From positions 1 through 5,875 of the forward strand of contig JASFYU010000038.1 in the NCBI GenBank assembly GCA_045046905.1: a stretch of DNA of 5,875 nucleotides, read 5' to 3'. This DNA comes from JASFYU01 sp045046905 (GTDB lineage Bacteria > Bacteroidota > Bacteroidia > Flavobacteriales > Flavobacteriaceae). The stretch's first letter is position 1; each line of letters opens with the position of its first letter. This document shows positions 4,039-5,875 of the stretch, piece after piece. The notes under the pieces are model-generated. The model had not been told where the DNA came from. It worked only from the letters and a program-made list of their open reading frames with translations, and searched no databases. Made by a program: the position numbers and the translations under genes.

Positions 4039-5875
4039 TTATTCTACGACCAATTTCATTTTAAATTCTTGGTTAACATTCAATTTGTATACTAAAGGAA
4101 TAACTTCAAATCCTGGTTCAGTATTAAATACTCTTTTCTGATTCTTATACAAAATTGGTGGGTAATTAGCCTGTATCGATAAAACACCATTCTGCTTTTG
4201 CACTTCAACATCATTGGCTTTGATTGTAAATGGTTCATCACTTTTAGATATAACCGGTAAGATATATTCCAAGAGTAACTGCTTACCTTTTGAAGAAGTA
4301 TTTAACGTTATTTCGACAGCATTTTTGGTGAAATGATAATCGAATTGGTAACTTACCTTACTGTTTTTTGGTTCTTTTTGGGTTTTACTTACTAGCTTGC
4401 CCGTAACTTTAATAAAAAGTTCATCTGCGGTATTTTTGTATTCAATTTGCGCATTAAAATCTTTCACGCTATAGTACGTTTCACCATCAATTTCCATTTT
4501 TAACATGGGGGTTGGTGACATTTGAACCGGATCAAAATTCATTTGAATATTAGTAGGCTCCCTATTGGTAACACCTATTAAGCAGGAGGCGAGTACAGGT
4601 CCTATTTTCTCGTTCCACAACAAGGTTAATGCTCCTCCACTAGCATTGGCTACATAATAATTTTCTGTGACCCAATCATTAATTGTAAATGTACTTCTCC
4701 AGGGTCCTTTTGCCGCCAACCAGGTTCTGATTTCTTTGAATTCCTTAACACCATCGGCATTTTCTCTTGGTAATTTTATTCTTTTTTGAGGAACCTGTAC
4801 ACCAGAGTTTAGTACCGTTGCCAATGCTTTGGCATGGCAAAATGTATGATGGTTGCATGGTAAAACGCCACGACTTACATAATGTGGCCCGCCGTAGAGT
4901 AATCCGTTATCCGTACATGCTTCTAAGAGCTCCAGATTTCTTAATGATGCCTCTGCAAATTCAGGATATTCATCTCCCAAAATACCATATCCTGCCTGAC
5001 ACCCATCTGAGGTTCTACTTCCCCAATAGGTCCATTTATAATTTCGTGAGCCCCAGCTATTATCCCAAGCACCATCAGGTATCATAAAATGCAAATGACT
5101 TTTCAACGCTTTTACAAGAATTTCTTTAACCTCTACATCATGAACAATTTCTGCATATAACAAAAGATTAGGAATACTTTCTTCAACATTATACCCCACA
5201 TCAATGGGCCTAGAGCCATTAGCAGTAATACCTCGATAGGGTTTTCCTTCACCATATAATAAGGTGTTTTCTTCAGAAAAATAGGTGATAGCTTCATGCG
5301 CAAGTTCGCGAGCTCTCTTACTATATTTTTTGTCATTTAAAACCTCTCCGGCAACGGCTAATGCTCCTGCTGCAGAAACAGGATAATTGATTACTGGTTT
5401 ATTGTTAAATGCCAAATTGTTATATACCCAATCTGATGCCGTTCTCAATTGTTCTTTCCACTCTTTTAAAGTTTCAGCATCGAGTAAATGCCCATGATAC
5501 CTTATGGCCTCGCCGAGTGCTATTACAGAAAAAGTGGTCGTGTAATTCCAGGTCGTTATAATAGGATCGTTTCCCCAACTTCCGTCAGGCCTGACTACAT
5601 GCTTAGACCAATTTTGCAATTTTACAGCGGCATCGAGATATTTTTTCTTACCTGTAAGATCTGCCATGGTCATTAATGGATACACCGCATCAAAACATCG
5701 ACCATGAATTCTTGAACAACTCGGACAAATAAGCCCGCCTTCGATACCAGCACCCATATCTTGGGTAACTTGTAACTTAAGCATGCCGTCGCTCCATTTT
5801 TCTAAAAGATCAAAATAAGGATTATTAGCTATACGTTCTTTGGCAACTAGTTTATTTTGATTACTATTTTCTTTA
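4039..5875 (-). CDS. Large protein with carbohydrate-active-enzyme-like layout, 5' truncated by window edge
   Basis: The frame is open from the right edge (first full codon 5874-5872) to TAA at 4039, giving 611 visible residues. The ATG at 5784 is internal, because the 30 residues ahead of it are open and protein-like (for example ERIANNPYFDLLEKWSDG); the true start and any signal peptide lie outside. Visible residues about 15-385 look alpha-helical, with repeated helix pairs and Trp/Tyr/Gly-rich loops (PDGSWGND, PDGAWDNSWGSR), as in alpha/alpha-toroid enzymes. About 405-611 are beta-rich, starting near ASGGALTLLW. This resembles the heparinase II/III or alginate-lyase type of layout, hence a tentative polysaccharide lyase or glycoside hydrolase. 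Notable residues: Cys50-Cys53-His57-Cys60 (CPSCSRIHGRC) and Cys340, His342, His343, Cys346, His347 (CNHHTFCH). I do not recognise a named family or substrate. Base composition is more A/T-rich than thrS. It converges on the translation operon and is not linked to it functionally. Confidence 0.85.
   Translation of the reverse strand, partial: KENSNQNKLVAKERIANNPYFDLLEKWSDGMLKLQVTQDMGAGIEGGLICPSCSRIHGRCFDAVYPLMTMADLTGKKKYLDAAVKLQNWSKHVVRPDGSWGNDPIITTWNYTTTFSVIALGEAIRYHGHLLDAETLKEWKEQLRTASDWVYNNLAFNNKPVINYPVSAAGALAVAGEVLNDKKYSKRARELAHEAITYFSEENTLLYGEGKPYRGITANGSRPIDVGYNVEESIPNLLLYAEIVHDVEVKEILVKALKSHLHFMIPDGAWDNSWGSRNYKWTYWGSRTSDGCQAGYGILGDEYPEFAEASLRNLELLEACTDNGLLYGGPHYVSRGVLPCNHHTFCHAKALATVLNSGVQVPQKRIKLPRENADGVKEFKEIRTWLAAKGPWRSTFTINDWVTENYYVANASGGALTLLWNEKIGPVLASCLIGVTNREPTNIQMNFDPVQMSPTPMLKMEIDGETYYSVKDFNAQIEYKNTADELFIKVTGKLVSKTQKEPKNSKVSYQFDYHFTKNAVEITLNTSSKGKQLLLEYILPVISKSDEPFTIKANDVEVQKQNGVLSIQANYPPILYKNQKRVFNTEPGFEVIPLVYKLNVNQEFKMKLVVE

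Noticed and set aside
4767..5087. Plus-strand frame of about 105 codons opposite the large minus-strand gene
   Set aside because: Opposes a well-supported coding frame and shows no domain or start-site support.
4039..5784. Minus-strand protein starting at ATG 5784
   Set aside because: The same frame stays open and protein-like to the right edge, so this Met is most likely internal and the gene is cut by the window.

Overview
The window looks like a chromosomal segment of a Bacteroidota bacterium, most likely a marine member of the Flavobacteriia. The evidence is perfect matches to the phylum's characteristic -7 promoter element TAnnTTTG, weak or absent Shine-Dalgarno sequences, A-rich start regions, and translation-protein sequences of flavobacterial type. 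No mobile element, CRISPR array or complete RNA gene is visible.

Left edge (1 to about 121): on the minus strand there is a TATATTTG promoter element below a long A/T-rich tract. It is followed by a GC-richer transcribed leader carrying a boxA-like GTTCATTGTCATATTG stretch. I read this as the promoter and leader of a ribosomal RNA operon running leftwards out of the window; the 16S gene itself is not present. About 280 bases with no recognisable gene follow.

Centre (401-3830): a plus-strand translation operon in the classical order thrS, infC, rpmI, rplT, encoding threonyl-tRNA synthetase, IF3, L35 and L20. A clear promoter (TTG, 20 bases, TATCTTTG) sits so close to thrS that the 5' leader should be only about a dozen bases. 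The IF3 reading frame has no ATG, GTG or TTG at the conserved N-terminus. Protein conservation places its start at an ATA codon at 2425, adding 31 residues to the frame that begins at the first conventional start (TTG 2518). This parallels the AUU start used for IF3 autoregulation in E. coli. Two hairpins lie between infC and rpmI and are candidates for attenuation or L20/L35 feedback control. A strong terminator with U-tracts on both strands closes the operon.

Right side (3830-5875): about 210 bases of structured intergenic DNA, then a minus-strand gene truncated by the right edge. It encodes a large protein (611 visible residues) with an alpha-helical front portion, rich in Trp, Tyr and Gly, and a beta-rich C-terminal portion. 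This layout is reminiscent of heparinase- or alginate-lyase-like carbohydrate-active enzymes. It carries a compact CxxC-x3-H-x2-C motif and a second Cys/His cluster. I cannot assign a substrate. It is the least characterised part of the window.

The four central genes act together in translation (tRNA charging, initiation, 50S assembly) and probably lie back to back with an rRNA operon. The right-hand gene appears functionally unrelated.
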